Positions 22,401-34,249 of a DNA stretch of 64,000 nt are shown here, one piece after another. Each line of letters starts with the position of its first letter. Positions within the stretch are counted from its first letter, which is position 1. The notes beneath the pieces are model-generated. The model did no database searches and was not told the DNA's origin. It saw only the letters and a program-made list of their open reading frames with translations. Source of the stretch: Adiantum capillus-veneris (Eukaryota; Streptophyta; Polypodiopsida; Polypodiales; Pteridaceae); contig CM043960.1 in the NCBI GenBank assembly GCA_014529385.2, forward strand, positions 71,489,910 through 71,553,909, in the 5' to 3' direction. Made by a program: the position numbers and the translations under genes.

Positions 22401-23903
22401 TGTTAAGATATAGATATGTGCTTATAGATCTATCTCAACACGGGGCCAATAGTAAAGAGGCCCAAATGAGAGATGGTCTATCAAAGAGAAAGGCTAACGA
22501 ATGGAGCATAAGATCTTAGGGTTAGCACCATTGAAGACCTCCAATAATGTGTGTAAAAGTCCTTTGACCTTAGGTAAGCTAGGGTTGAGCTTGAGGCGGG
22601 AACCCGGCCCAAGCTCGAGGTGCTTGTCGTGCTTGAGGTGCTTGTCATGCTTGAGGTGCTTGATTAAGGTGCTTGACCTGCTACATGCTTGAGGTGCTTG
22701 ACTTGCTACTTGATTAAGGTGCTCGAGGTGCTTTGACATGCTTGCTTGAGATGCTTGTGGGAACACCCCTAGTTCAAGTGCATTGTCATGCTTGATGACT
22801 AAGGTGCTTGAGCACCAAAAGTCAAAAGTATCCCTACAAGAGGGAGGGCGAGCCCTTTTCCTAGGGGATAGAGAGAGAACACACACTCACACACACAAGG
22901 AAGGCCCAAGCTTGAAGAGGCAGCAGGGACACATGTCAGGCCCCTACCTATGTTACCTTCATGAGATGCCTGAAGCCTATTGGTTGGCCACCCATGGGGT
23001 CCAATAGTAATTTAGGAAATTTAATTAATTGATTTAGCATTTATTAGCCCTCTCTCTCAAAGGGGAAAGGGGGACACTTGTCTCAAGGCTACCCCTACTG
23101 CTTGTAATGCCTCCTGCTTATGATTGGCTAGGCCTGGAGGGGTCCAATGAGCTTCAAGCATGAGCTACAAGGAGGGGTCGACCCAAGCAATCTAGGGGGT
23201 TGCTTAGGGGGTATACTCACCCACACACACTCACAAACACTCTCATTGTGTGCTATGCAAAGTGCAAGAGCTCCCTCTCCAAGCAAGTAGAGGTTGAGAG
23301 CCTACACCAACACTCTTGGCTATGGAGTGCAAATCCAACCAAGAGCCATGCTTCAATGCTTAAGCTTGCCATCTCCTTCTTCTTCATTACTATGCTATTA
23401 TGTATGCTAGCAACAAGAGTTATGATAAGTGTAGAACTAATTCTTTCTCCTACGAAATGTTTCTTCTTCCTCTTCCCTACCCTCATTCCCTGCTAGCTCT
23501 CTCCACCTTCGAAGGTGTTTGAGGTCCTTGGACTGAGGCTTGGGATAGCTAAAGCTTTCTTCAAGTTTATGTTATGTTTGTGATGCATGAATCTTTCCAT
23601 CTTCATTGCATCACCTAGGTCACAAGGAACACAAAGACTGTATTGTAACAAGTAATGGGAGAAATCATAATACAAATGCCTCTTGGAGGGGGGACCGGCT
23701 ACACATAAATCCGGTCCTCAACTGTTGTCATGCTCTCTAAATTCTCTCTCTTGCAAAAGTATTGTTCATGCCAAGTTAACTAATTGCTATGATTATGTTG
23801 CTATCTTCAATTATGTTCACCCGTTACGCTCACAAAGTTATTTCTCAAACGTACTCTCATTAATTTCCGCTACTCTCAAGTTAAATAGGCCAATTCCATT
23901 ACA
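22401..23903 (+). repeat. Family A LTR2
   Basis: Same ends as LTR1 (TGTTAAGATATAG ... CCATTACA), 1503 bp. Differences from LTR1 are sparse; the largest I see is a loss of several bases at about 23654 (CAAGTAATGG where LTR1 has CAAGTCTCTCTTAATGG). Confidence 0.88.
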
Positions 23904-23904
23904 T

Positions 23905-23916
23905 TGGTATCAGAGC
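23905..23916 (+). promoter_or_regulatory. Primer-binding site of A2
   Basis: TGGTATCAGAGC one base after LTR2, the same as at 16864. Confidence 0.9.
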
Positions 23917-24317
23917 ATTTGGTTTCTCTTTTCTTGCTTAAGAAAAGTGGTCCTTAAGTAGCCTATAAATGGTTGATGTTGTTAATTATAATAGGGTAAG
24001 TGGAACTGGGATGTATTATCAGTTTTGTTGAGCCCACTATGTGGGTGATGGTGCACACCTTGGGAGCTTTGGACTTAATAATGGAGTCTTTTTAGACTTG
24101 CCTACGGCTTTACCATTATTGAGCCATAAGAAGTCCGAAAGGAGCTAGCCCTTGGCAACTCTGATATGTTAGACCTACTCCTCTACTCTCTATAATTAAC
24201 CACTTCGAGTCGTGGGTGTAGATACTTAAGACCCGATTTTCAAAGGCTAAGAGGAGTGGCAACTAAGGTTTTGAATTGCCAAAGCATATACTAAGTACAT
24301 ACATAAATTTTGTTAAC

Positions 24318-25987
24318 ATGGCTGACAATAATCAAGAGAGTAGAATGAACATTGATAGCTTTGATTTTGCACATGAAGGTGCTAATAATGATGCTCCCAT
24401 GTTTGTGAATTATCTCGTCACTAGGTTGCAGCAAGCTATGGGCAACCCTGCTTTGCAAGCCGAAGTTACTCAACAACTTCGTGCTTATGGAATTTCCCTT
24501 CCTCTCCAAGAGGAGAGAGAGCTTAGGAGGCCTCTTGAAGAGACCCCAAGAGAAGACTCTCTCCCATTCAAGAGGAGGAATCCAAAGAGCAAGAAAGCAA
24601 GGAAAGTTTAAGTTTCTCTGAAGATGTGGCTCCACGAAGACGGCGGTCTAGACGATCGCCTAGTCCTCCCAAGAGGAAAAGATCAACACATAGTCCTTCT
24701 CCTCATCACTCTGAAAGGCAAGAGAGGAAACAAAGGAAGAAAAGGGATAGGAAGAGGTCACCCTCTTCTCCTTCTTCTTCACCTTCCTCCTCTTCCGATG
24801 AAAGTTATGGCTATTCTCTTAGAGAATACAAGAGGGGAGGACATCGCAAGTCATTTCCTGCATGGCGAAGGTCACAAAAGCTAAAGAAGTTCAAGGAGGG
24901 AGGAAAGAGTATCTATTTTCTCACCTATGATGGCACCTTCGGTGCTACTGACAAAGTGTTGGCCTTCATCCAGCAATTTGATGCGGCCTTTGGAGATGAG
25001 GGCTTCACAGAGTCCTCCAAGCTACGCCATGTAGCTATGCACTTACAAAAATCAGCTCGTCAATGGTGGGCTAGCCTTCGTGGAAATGGTGAAGCCCCAA
25101 AGCCATGGAAAACTCTACAAGTTTCCATTATGAAGAAATTCCTTGCAAGCGATGCAAAGGACAAAGTGCTTACCAAATGGCGCAGCTTGAAGCTCCTCTC
25201 CCATGAGTCTATCCACAAATATGTAGACAAGTTTTGGGATTTACATCTCAAGGCTACTGGTTTTCAAAAGATAGACTTTGCCGACCAAAGGCAGCAATTC
25301 TGTGCGGGATTACCTGAAGAGATGCCCGAATACATCAACTCTCAACGGCCTGGTACTATTAGCGAAGTAATGCATCACACCATGGTTGCTTCACGTATCA
25401 ATTTCCATCAAGGGGCTAGACCTAATGTCAAGCCCATGGAAAACAAAGATAAAAATGATGCAAAGGGAAAAACCAATGTTCAAAATACTTCCCAAGCTAA
25501 TTCCAACAACAACAACAATCGGTCCAAGGAGAAGGGAGTTTACAAAGGTAAAAACAAACTCTCTCCTGAAGAGATTGAAGCTTTTCGCAAGGACCATAAG
25601 TGTTTCAAGTGTGGGGAGCAAGGACATGGCTATCGTTCTTGCCCCAAGAAGAATGCTCGCAATGAGATTCCTAGGGCTTCTACCATCAAAGCTCCAAAAG
25701 AGGATGCTCATTGCAAAGGATCATCACTTTCCTATGATTGGGGAAAGGTAAGAGAGCATGATGCCTTTATCTTGTTTGACCATGGCTCTACTCTCAACTT
25801 CATATCAATAGAGTTGTCCACCAAGTTGGGCATTCAAGCTTTTGAGATGGGAGATATAGTAGTGGCTGATGCAGCTTTCAAGGGACAACAAGCCTCCGTT
25901 ACTCCCTTGATTGGGAAGCTGAGGCTTCATGTCCAAATCTATGTCGACAAAGAAGACTTCTTCATCTCTCCTCTCCAACATGAGTAC
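24318..25987 (+). pseudogene. A2 gag and partial protease
   Basis: Starts MADNNQESRM at 24318. Loss of bases at about 24548 (ACCCCAAGAG against ACCCCCAAAAG in A1) shifts the frame, with a stop at 24609-24611. The correct frame resumes from 24626 and stays open through the basic segment, the gag core (ARQWWASLRG), a complete CCHC knuckle (CFKCGEQGHGYRSC, about 25599-25640) and into protease (FDHGSTLNFIS). Unlike A1 it has a sense codon at the gag-protease junction and keeps the 55-bp segment A1 has lost. Coding similarity stops at SPLQHE (25986), where it joins an LTR tail, so all of RT, RNase H and integrase are deleted. Confidence 0.9.
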
Positions 25988-26006
25988 TCTTCTTCATCTC
26001 TTCTTC

Positions 26007-26107
26007 ATCTTCAATTATGTTCACCCGTTATGCTCACAAAGTTATTTCTCAAAAGTACTCTCATTAATTTCCGCTACTCTCAAGTTAAATAGGCCAATTC
26101 CATTACA
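26007..26107 (+). repeat. Truncated LTR of family A (3' end only)
   Basis: The last 101 bp of the LTR (ATCTTCAATTATG ... CCATTACA), matching 23803-23903. It is fused to the A2 protease through a TCTTCATCT-rich junction of about 20 bp. No primer-binding site follows, so this was the 3' LTR of A2. Confidence 0.85.
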
Positions 26108-26169
26108 AGTCTCAACCAAAAAACATGGAATAGACATCCTATGTGTATGGTGTATAACCCCTACAAAAT

Positions 26170-29100
26170 GACAAGCTACAGGGCTTATGAGGTTAGCAAC
26201 TATTTCATCACAACCTTATGAGCTTGCCAATGAAATTTCACCATGGATGGACATCATTTATCCATGATATATACACATGGCAAAAATATGAACCCACTAA
26301 CTCCTTTTATGGCCTCCCACCTACAAACCTCTGTTATGAAAGAAGAGATGAAGTAAAGGTCTACTCTCTCAAGAAACCCAATCACACATTTGAAGACCTG
26401 GTAGACCCAAGGGCTCCAAAGATCTGCAAGCTTTACAACCAATATTTCCATGTTTGCAGCAAGCGGCCACAAAAGTACACAATGCCTCCACATGAAATGG
26501 ATACTACAATCACTTGGGCATTGAGAAGCAGTGTGCCCAAAGAGGTGAATTACGCCCAATATCTGCATGAGTAAGTGGTCGACATGTGTACAAAAAATCC
26601 CAAGTACATTGGAGGTGGAGAAACATTGCAAAGATTGCATATGAAGACATTGGTGCAAGAGGATAGTGGGCTGCCCCACCAATCCAGAATGAGTGGTTGA
26701 AGCTAAAGCAAGACATAGAAGATGAACCACAAATAGTAGTGGCACCTCTTGTTGCCACATGGCTCCGGAGGAGGCTAGAGACTATACAAGAGGAAAAGTC
26801 TGAGGAAAGGTAAGATGGTGATGAAAAAAGAATCAAGGCCCAAAGAGACACACAACCAAGAGGTCGCTCGGATCAAGAGGTTGATCAAGCAATTCAAGGC
26901 AGAACGGGCACTCAGAGGAGACTTTGAGGAGTATTGGGTACCATGCCCAACAAGGATTGGAGGAAGCTCCTCAAGACCGTTGGAGGATCAATTCAATCAT
27001 TACATCCAAGCCTATGAAGAATTTAAAAAGGTGATCAAACAACAGAATTTAGAGCCCTTCACAATGGAGGAGGTACAAGATATTAAGAGGCAGCTGAAAG
27101 AAACGCCAAAGGCTCCTAGGGGATTCACCATGGAAAACTTACCACATCATGTAAGTGCAGGGGAGAGGGGTCCTTTTACACATTACATAAGCGTATAAGT
27201 TAGCGGTAGGCCCCTAATAATTTATCTCTCAAGATTAAAAATAAGGGAGGGGGGTATCATATTTGGGGGGGGGGAACCTCACCGGGGTTGATTACTTGTA
27301 ATGATTGGTCAATGATTGTGTAGAAATCAAATGAATTTAGGGGAAGTTTTTTATCAGGTCACATCAAATTTTGCATCAAGCCGGTCATGGATAAGGGCTG
27401 ATTTGGAGCAGGTCAAGGGTTGATTTATACTAGCTTTGGATGGGTCAGAATTGGACGAGTAGCCACAGTGCAAACTGATCGGGCACATAGTTTGAAAGTC
27501 AAACTAAGACACATTGAGGGTACATCTAGTTATCAACAGAAGTGGTTCCTTAGTACATTGCCAATCACTATGCTACACACTCTTTGACTAGTTTTACTCA
27601 GTTAGATCATGTGAGACCTAAATTTTATATGTAAGATAGTTTTCTTTATTGATTGTCGTATAAACATAAAAATGGGGGTCATATTCCCTAATATGAGTCG
27701 TATATAGGGGGTTTTATCAAAGTTGCCCGCTCGTAGGTGGCGTCCCGTTTTGTATATACAGTGAATACCCTAGGCAAAGGCTCAACTCAAGAAAGGCAAA
27801 TAAGGTGAGAAAAAAAAAAGTGCAACTCCACCACCTTCACCACTAGGCTCCTCTACTCATACTCCAAGTCCAAAGCCCTCTACATCCCAACCACAACACT
27901 CACTAGAAAAGACTGAAGAGGCAGCACCATCAGCAAAATACAAGCAAAAAGAAGGAAGGAACACTTATGAAGACCCCCTTCAAGCATGATACACATTGAC
28001 AATGGCTTTTGAGGTGGTCCATGGCACTCCAACCCCACCATGGGTTTCCAGGAAAGAGCAAGAAAGGGAGGAGATTCCTAAAGAGCGGGTGAGATCTGAA
28101 AGATCAAAAGAATCACAAGTAAACCAAGACATGCAGAGGAGAGCACAAGAAAGGCAATCCCCATAGCCTAAAGTACCAGGGTTGGGTCCAAATCCCGCAT
28201 GCACCACAATGGAAACATTTGACCATCCTATGGAGAACCCCTCCAATAGGAGTAATGTTGAGTATGGAACACCAAGTTCCCTTTTTAGGCCCGATCCCTA
28301 GACCATCAACAAGACATCTGGTTGCAACAAATGAAGAGGATGTGAGAGCCGCATATCAAGTACTGGATAGAATCAGAATGCGGTCTCTAACACTGGCTGA
28401 AGAAAACCGTATGATGCATACTAGGGAAGCCAATATGAAAATAGAGCATGATCACCTCACCAAAACAATCCAAGTGACGACCCATAAAGCTGAGGAAGCA
28501 TATCGAGAGCTTGAGACTCTCAGTAAGACAATAAGAGAGGCTGAAAGCAAATGAGGCACGCTATCATTCCAAATAGTGGAGATTTTGCGTGAAGAAAAGA
28601 GTTTGCATGAAGAAAAAGAAAGAGTGGAGGATGAGCTGGAAGCAGCAAAAGATAAGTGCTGGAGCTAAAAGAAAAATTAGAGCTCCAGGACTTGACAATC
28701 TAGAGACTCAGAGCAACCCGGAGGGCTGCAAGAGCAGTTGTAGAAGAAAATAGCCAAGCTATACAAGATTTGGAAGCACAAATCACTGCTCTACAAAAGG
28801 AATTAGGGATATAATAAAGACACAGAATGCATATGGCAGAAGGGTCCCTAGCCGGAGAGGAGAGAATGAAGGCTCAACACCAAAAACTCTGCAAAGAAAA
28901 CAAATAGCTCCAACTCCAGTTAGGAATTCTGCAAGAGCTGTTGGTAGATCAAGCAGAAGAAGCTACAAAAAAAGATAGACTTGCTCAACAACAAATAGCT
29001 GAAGTAGCTGAAGCAAGGACATAGGAATCAGAGTCAGGGCCCAGTGACCTCAGCAGTAATGCAAGAGATGAGCCCTTGGAGGTTCCTGAAGGTGCAAAAG

Positions 29101-29330
29101 ACCTAGAACATCTAGAGGAATAGGTACATACACAGGCGGAGGGAGAACAACCTTTAATTGCAGAGGAGGAGACACGCCTCCAAACTCTTATTGAACAATC
29201 CATAGCTGAAGACCACAAGGCAACCTTGGAATGGGAGAAGCGAATGATCCACTCAGTAGGAGTCCAAGGGCTTTCCACAAATGTGCTTAGGGAGGAATGG
29301 ATGCAACCTTCACTCCCCTACCTTCTCTTA
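26170..29330 (+). pseudogene. Decayed gag-like coding region with coiled coil
   Basis: A chain of plus-strand frames broken by stops and shifts. 26218-26574 includes FEDLVDPRAPKICKLYN and KYTMPPHEMDTTITWALRSS. 26815-27110 is charged (RIKRLIKQFKAERALRG) and is cut by the inserted element at 27115. Beyond it come a Pro/Ser-rich linker (about 27815-27900) and a long heptad-like Glu/Lys/Leu-rich coiled coil (28320-28550 and on through about 29000). I recognise no named family; size, low complexity linker and setting suggest a retroelement Gag or accessory protein. With the insertion removed, the frame KETPKA / QLKK joins without a shift. The region lies just after the A array and before an integrase tail of another element. 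Confidence 0.45.
27115..27774 (+). mobile_element. hAT-like nonautonomous element, copy 1
   Basis: 660 bp with terminal inverted repeats CCTAGGGGATTCAC (left) and CCTAGGGTATTCAC (right, inverted), flanked by the 8-bp duplication CAAAGGCT at 27107-27114 and 27775-27782. An 8-bp target duplication is typical of hAT elements; the superfamily call is an inference. It carries no transposase. A second copy is at 58960-59762, and both share internal blocks (TTACATAAGCGTATAAGTTA; CATGTGAGACCTAAATTTT). Confidence 0.85.
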
Positions 29331-29439
29331 AAGATAAAGTTTTGGTGATAAAGAAAAGAGTCAAAGTGGAGGCAGTAGAGCCAGTGTATGAGGGAGATGT
29401 AAAAGATTCAGACACTACAAAACGTCTTTCCAATATTGT

Positions 29440-29975
29440 GCCTTTTCCTGATGATTTTACTGCTAATTTTCATGATATTTATGTAAGTGTGCATTCTGCC
29501 ATTAAATACTCACAAGAACTTTACACTAAGTATACTAACAAGCAAAGCAAGGCACACCAATTCAAAGAAGGTGATTATGTTATGCTTTGCATTGAAAAAT
29601 GAAGGATCAAAAGAGTTGATACTAATATTTTTGTTAAACTTGTCATGGTTTTTACGGTCCTTTCAAAATTTCTACTGTGATCAATGATGTTTCATTTCGT
29701 TTAGACCTACCTTTACATTGACACATGCACAATGCTTTCCACATTAGTCTTTTAAGACCTTTCAAAGGACCCCTACCTACACACCACATTTATGAGGATC
29801 CACCTTCACTTGTGGATCAAGAAGAACAACTCATCCTTGCACAAATAGTTGATCACGAAACCACCACAACATACACTGTCATGGTTTATAACCGCTATCT
29901 TTTGACCTTCAAAGGCCACCCTCGAGAGGATGACAAATGGATGCCTACATTTTTTTCCCCACAACTTCCCAGACC
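29440..29975 (+). pseudogene. Integrase C-terminus and chromodomain fragment of another gypsy element
   Basis: KYSQELYTKYTNKQ and HQFKEGDYVMLCIEK (to 29602) are the integrase tail. After a frame change, 29725-29960 gives MHNAFHISLLRPFKGPLP, a DPPS..DQEEQ linker and a chromodomain-like YLLTFKGHPREDDKWM. It parallels the last part of family A pol (HNAFHVRLLKPYKGEPP) but is clearly diverged, so it is another chromovirus family. No upstream pol is attached: 29300-29430 belongs to the preceding coding region or a junction. Confidence 0.75.
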
Positions 29976-30019
29976 TTCTCCACACTTTCCATCACTCATG
30001 GTCCAATTGATTCTTTAGT

Positions 30020-30839
30020 GAGCAACTAAGGACAATTGCTATCCCTGGTGAGAGGGATGTACGAGACTGGGCACCCTCTTGTTGCATGTGGTTAACTGCA
30101 ATTAGGATAGCTAGCTTAATGGTTAAGTATGTGTTGTCTATTTGAATTTCACTAACAATAAGTGCGTGATGGTTTGTAGATTGGAACTCTGGGAGTTGAC
30201 GAGGAGGCTCCGGCAAATAATAATTCTCTGAATCATTTTATCTTAGCACAATATTTTAGAAATAAGACACTATGGCTCTTTTGTAAATAGGACAGTGAGA
30301 ACCCACCCCAAGAGGGTCATGCAACAACTAGTGTGTACCACTCATAACTAAAGAGGAACTAAAGTGTAAAAGAGGGCCTCCAATTTTGGCACCAATAATA
30401 AATCAAAATATCAAATACCAACTCCACAAGAGAGGTGCTCTGGAGTTTGGGGCTATGATTTTAGGCCTTTCTTGTGTAGATGCTTTCAATTTTCCATCTC
30501 CCCTCTCTTCAACTATTCTGTGTTTGCTAGTACTCCTTAATCAAGTCTACATCTTCTCTTTCATGTTCTTACACCCTCTTACAACTTGTCACTTTCAATT
30601 CTATGCTTTTAGTGTGCGTGAGTGTGTGTGTGTGTCATAGTCTAGGTGTGTGTGTGTGTGTGCGCGCGCACGGTTGGAAATTGGGGGAAGAGGCTGAGAG
30701 GTTGATGGTGATGTATGTGATCAAGTGTTGAAGCATTCTAAGCAACCGATCTCCCCACTTTCTCCCAACATAGCTTACAGTTCGGTGAGAATTGGCTTCA
30801 TAGGAAAGGTAGTGGTTGCATTTTCTTAGTGTGCTTCAG
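30020..30839. other. Unassigned stretch after the chromodomain fragment
   Basis: Possibly the 3' untranslated region and LTR of the chromovirus fragment, but no LTR ends were recognised. Short TG runs at 30622-30662. Confidence 0.35.
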
Positions 30840-30990
30840 TTAGTTTCCTTTGGTAGTGATTGTGTTAGAAGGTCGAGTAGGTGATTGACAACCATCTATT
30901 TGTTTCCATGCACTTACAGGTCAAGATTCATCCTTGGTTGACATCTTGTTGTTTAGCCTAGTTTTTGCTTTGCTAGCGAGCAGTGTGTCT
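30840..30990 (+). repeat. Fragment related to the family D LTR
   Basis: GTAGTGATTGTGTTAGAAGG, TCGAGTAGGTGATT and TTTCCATGC follow in the same order as at 1298-1440. Both copies are followed by a CA microsatellite. I found no TG start or polypurine tract here. Confidence 0.6.
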
Positions 30991-30996
30991 GTCCAA

Positions 30997-31134
<138 letters not shown>

Positions 31135-31544
31135 GATGCACGACAAAAGAAGATTTGCACAATAGATATCTTCAAAACTCAAAAAGTGTATTTCTTAATT
31201 TCAAAACTTTTTTGCAAACAGCACTATACGTTCCTTAACATCTCTGTGATCAAAAGCAAAAGTTAAAGACAGAATGCTGCTAACAAAGGAGTGCATGAGT
31301 GAGGGTTGCTTTGTTCCCTTGTTCTTGCACTTGCCTTGTCTTCCCTCGCCTCCCTTGCTCTTCTAGTCCTTCAAAAACTTGCACCACCAAAAATTTCAAA
31401 GCAAGGGAGATGGTGAGAGCTCCCTCCCCCTTATGACCTGCTTTGTTACGACACAAGAGCATATCCGCCAAAAAATGCAAGATAGAGAGTTTTATAGCCT
31501 CTATTTCCTTGAGTTTCAAGCAAGAGAGAGATATATGTTCCAAA

Positions 31545-31568
31545 CCCCCCCCCCCCCCCCCCCCCCCC
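31545..31568. repeat. Poly-C run of 24 bases
   Basis: A pure C run in otherwise mixed sequence. Long homopolymers are also assembly-sensitive. Confidence 0.9.
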
Positions 31569-31569
31569 T

Positions 31570-32887
31570 CCTGTTTTTTTTGGTCATACTCACGATTGTG
31601 ATTTGATAGAAGTTATATTAACTCAAAAAGAAAACAATGTCGGGGGCTAGGGTTGCAACTGAAGCTTGTACACAAACAAAGAGGAAACAAAACGAGCAAT
31701 GAAGAGCATACCCTCTCCCTTCGTCTTCTTCGTCCCTTGGATCAAAGAAATTCACAACAGAGGGATATTTGAACCAATCTTCCCCTCTTTCTTCTTGTTT
31801 TTCACCTTCAACTTCACCTTCTCTAGCTATTCACAAACTCCACACAAAAAAAACTTAGCGGAAGCAAAAGAAAAAAAAGCACCTGTTTTTTCTTTGTCTT
31901 CCAACCACATATTTTGTACTTGCCATGTACTTTTTACTTTTTCTTGTGGCAATGCCTCCTCTCTATATGACATGCCACTGTTATTGGGTGGGGGTGCATT
32001 TGACGGGCATGGGCGAAATTTGGGCAGTGGATCTAGAGACCCAAATTTACAAATGCTACATGAGCACCCAAATTTATCAAATCTCTTGAATTTACATTTT
32101 TCCATCATTTAAAAAAACCATGTGGACTTCCATTATTCTCAAGAAGCACGCATGGGTGATGATTAGGGCATCAAACTACCGAGCTACGTGTCACGGGTTC
32201 AAGTCTTGAGGTTGGGGTGGGGGGGGTAGGGCTTGAATTTTCATTTTGTCTGCTCTGACTTTACCAAATTTACTACATGTGCATTCGACCTCCCGATTTC
32301 CCCGTAGTTGCTAGATACACCCCCACCCTTGATCCCTTTAATATTGGGGCATATCAGATAGAGAGGAGGGTGGCAATGCTCACAATTGTGCACTAAGGAT
32401 ATTTTGCACCTCAAGTGCCATGAGACCCTTACAGTCAAGTGAAGCATAAACGACCACTCAATTTTGGGCTTTACCCGCTACATATCCTAAAAGAATCATC
32501 CTTTAGCTAAAAAGGCTGCCACGCTAGCGAGGGAAAACAGGACAAACTATATGTAAAAAGGATCGCATTCCTACATTAAGGGGGGGATCCGTGAGCTCCA
32601 TCACCATTCAAGAGGGCTCCCTCAACCACGTACAAGTGGAGCTCGATGCGACCCGAATCACCAAGAGAGTGCAGATAGCAAGCTGTTGAGGTGAGCCATG
32701 CGTCATCATTAAGGATTGATTAGCGCAAGGACCAAGCCCTCACTAGTACATTGATCACTTCCACCAAGGGGAGGACATCTACTGTGTACCATTTACTTGC
32801 CAATCACGACAAGAAACCAGCATGCCAAGTCACAAATGTTAAACCAATAGCCAAGCTTTACCCCAGAGGAGGGATGCAAGAGATTTG

Positions 32888-32956
<69 letters not shown>

Positions 32957-33904
32957 GGCAAACCATGGGCAAGGCTATTGGGGCCTCCCTCTTGAGGCTA
33001 CCCAAGTCCCTTGATCTTTCCATTTCCCCATAGCTATTGCATGCCCATATCGCCACACCATAGAGCCCGCCATAGGCCACCTCCTCTTGTGCATCTCACA
33101 AGATGTAAGTATAGAGACAAAGGAGCTCCCAAAAACTCTAGTGTTACAGCAACCCTAGTGCTCCTCTCTAGTTGCACTTTTGACTTTCTATTTTGAACCC
33201 TTAGTATTTCTCCTCAAGGCATGTGTGAGTTCCATCATTTCCATAGAAGGCCTTGTCCTTATTAAAAACATCCCAAGTTCCGCTCGAGCTCTAAATATTA
33301 AATTTGAAATTTGGAAAATCTCTGCACTTGAAGCCCAAAAGGCCCGGCAATATTACATTTTGACCATAATTTTTATGCTTTAAACCTAAATTGGGTTCCA
33401 TATAGCCCGAAATTATCCGCAACCCAAGCATCAATCTAGTTGCAAATCATCAATCTGTACTCCTTGCATCATCTTTTTCTTGATCAGTAAAACCTAAAAA
33501 CTAAAGATCTATTTTATATTCCACTTAAACAAGCATATCCTCAACATATAGAGTCTGCTTTGAGCATGTAAAGCATACCTTGTAGGCCGTATTGGAGGCT
33601 ATTAAGTACATAGTGATGCATCTTGAGGCCATTCCAAAGACTACACACCCGACCCCCAACAAATATTAAAGTGTCCATAACTTTCCCATTTCAAGCTCTC
33701 ATAAGCGAGACATAAATACAAGCATGGAGAGCACTTTGGCACGACATGATTGGTCCATAAACTTGCACTTCAAAAACTCTTAGCCTTTCAAAACATAGGC
33801 ATCAACAACACAGTTATTGGACCCAAATTCCACATCATATATACATTCACATTTAGATTAGTTTGCTACCATATGCCCCATCACTGCACAATAAGGTACA
33901 CACT
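31570..33904. other. Unassigned stretch with a (GA)n run at 32890-32954
   Basis: No gene recognised. A 65-bp GA microsatellite interrupts it. At 32197-32213 CGGGTTCAAGTCTTGAG fits a Pol III B box, but I see no matching tRNA fold. Confidence 0.4.
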
Positions 33905-34243
33905 TCAAACACGCATACCATAACCCTTTTTCCGATCATGGAAGTAGAGTGACACAACATCAAAAGAGGTATATAACTTTAAGCTCCCATCATCACTTGT
34001 GTTAAGCATCTCCTGTTCATCTTTATACCTAGTCCTTGATAACATATCTGCAACAAAGTTATATCTACATATAATATGATAGAACTTAGGGTTAAGAGAC
34101 TTAATAAAAGCTATCCAACCATCAAGGTTTGGAATATAGCAGTTTGAAACCATCCCCACCAATGGAATTTTTTTTGTCTCTACCACAAATGAATCTCTAA
34201 TAAAGTACTTTTTGTCAGACCCAAGGTAGTAACAACACCCCAA
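33905..34243 (-). pseudogene. Element G RNase H remnant
   Basis: A minus-strand frame with WIAFIKSLNPKFYHI and YNFVADMLSRTRY: the last catalytic aspartate of gypsy RNase H lies in the VADxLSR motif. The upstream half of the domain is broken. Nothing recognisable of integrase lies below 33905. Confidence 0.65.
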
Positions 34244-34249
34244 AGTTCT

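Larger units (their letters stand above)
12415..26107 (+). mobile_element. Tandem array of Ty3/gypsy chromovirus family A
   Basis: The order is: pol fragment A0 (12415-14885), LTR1 (15352-16862), full internal region A1 (16863-22400), LTR2 (22401-23903), gag-protease A2 (23904-25987), and an LTR stub (26007-26107). Adjacent units share single LTRs, so this is not three separate insertions. The pattern fits unequal recombination between LTRs, plus 5' truncation of A0 and an internal deletion in A2. Target-site duplications cannot be assigned. Confidence 0.85.

Noticed and set aside
27115-27774. First taken as an LTR or a gag 3' end shared with 59 kb
   Set aside because: The inverted terminal repeats and the 8-bp duplications at both loci show a DNA transposon instead.
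32150-32220. Possible tRNA gene or SINE head (B box in CGGGTTCAAGTCTTGAG)
   Set aside because: No acceptor stem or clear A box at the right distance could be found.
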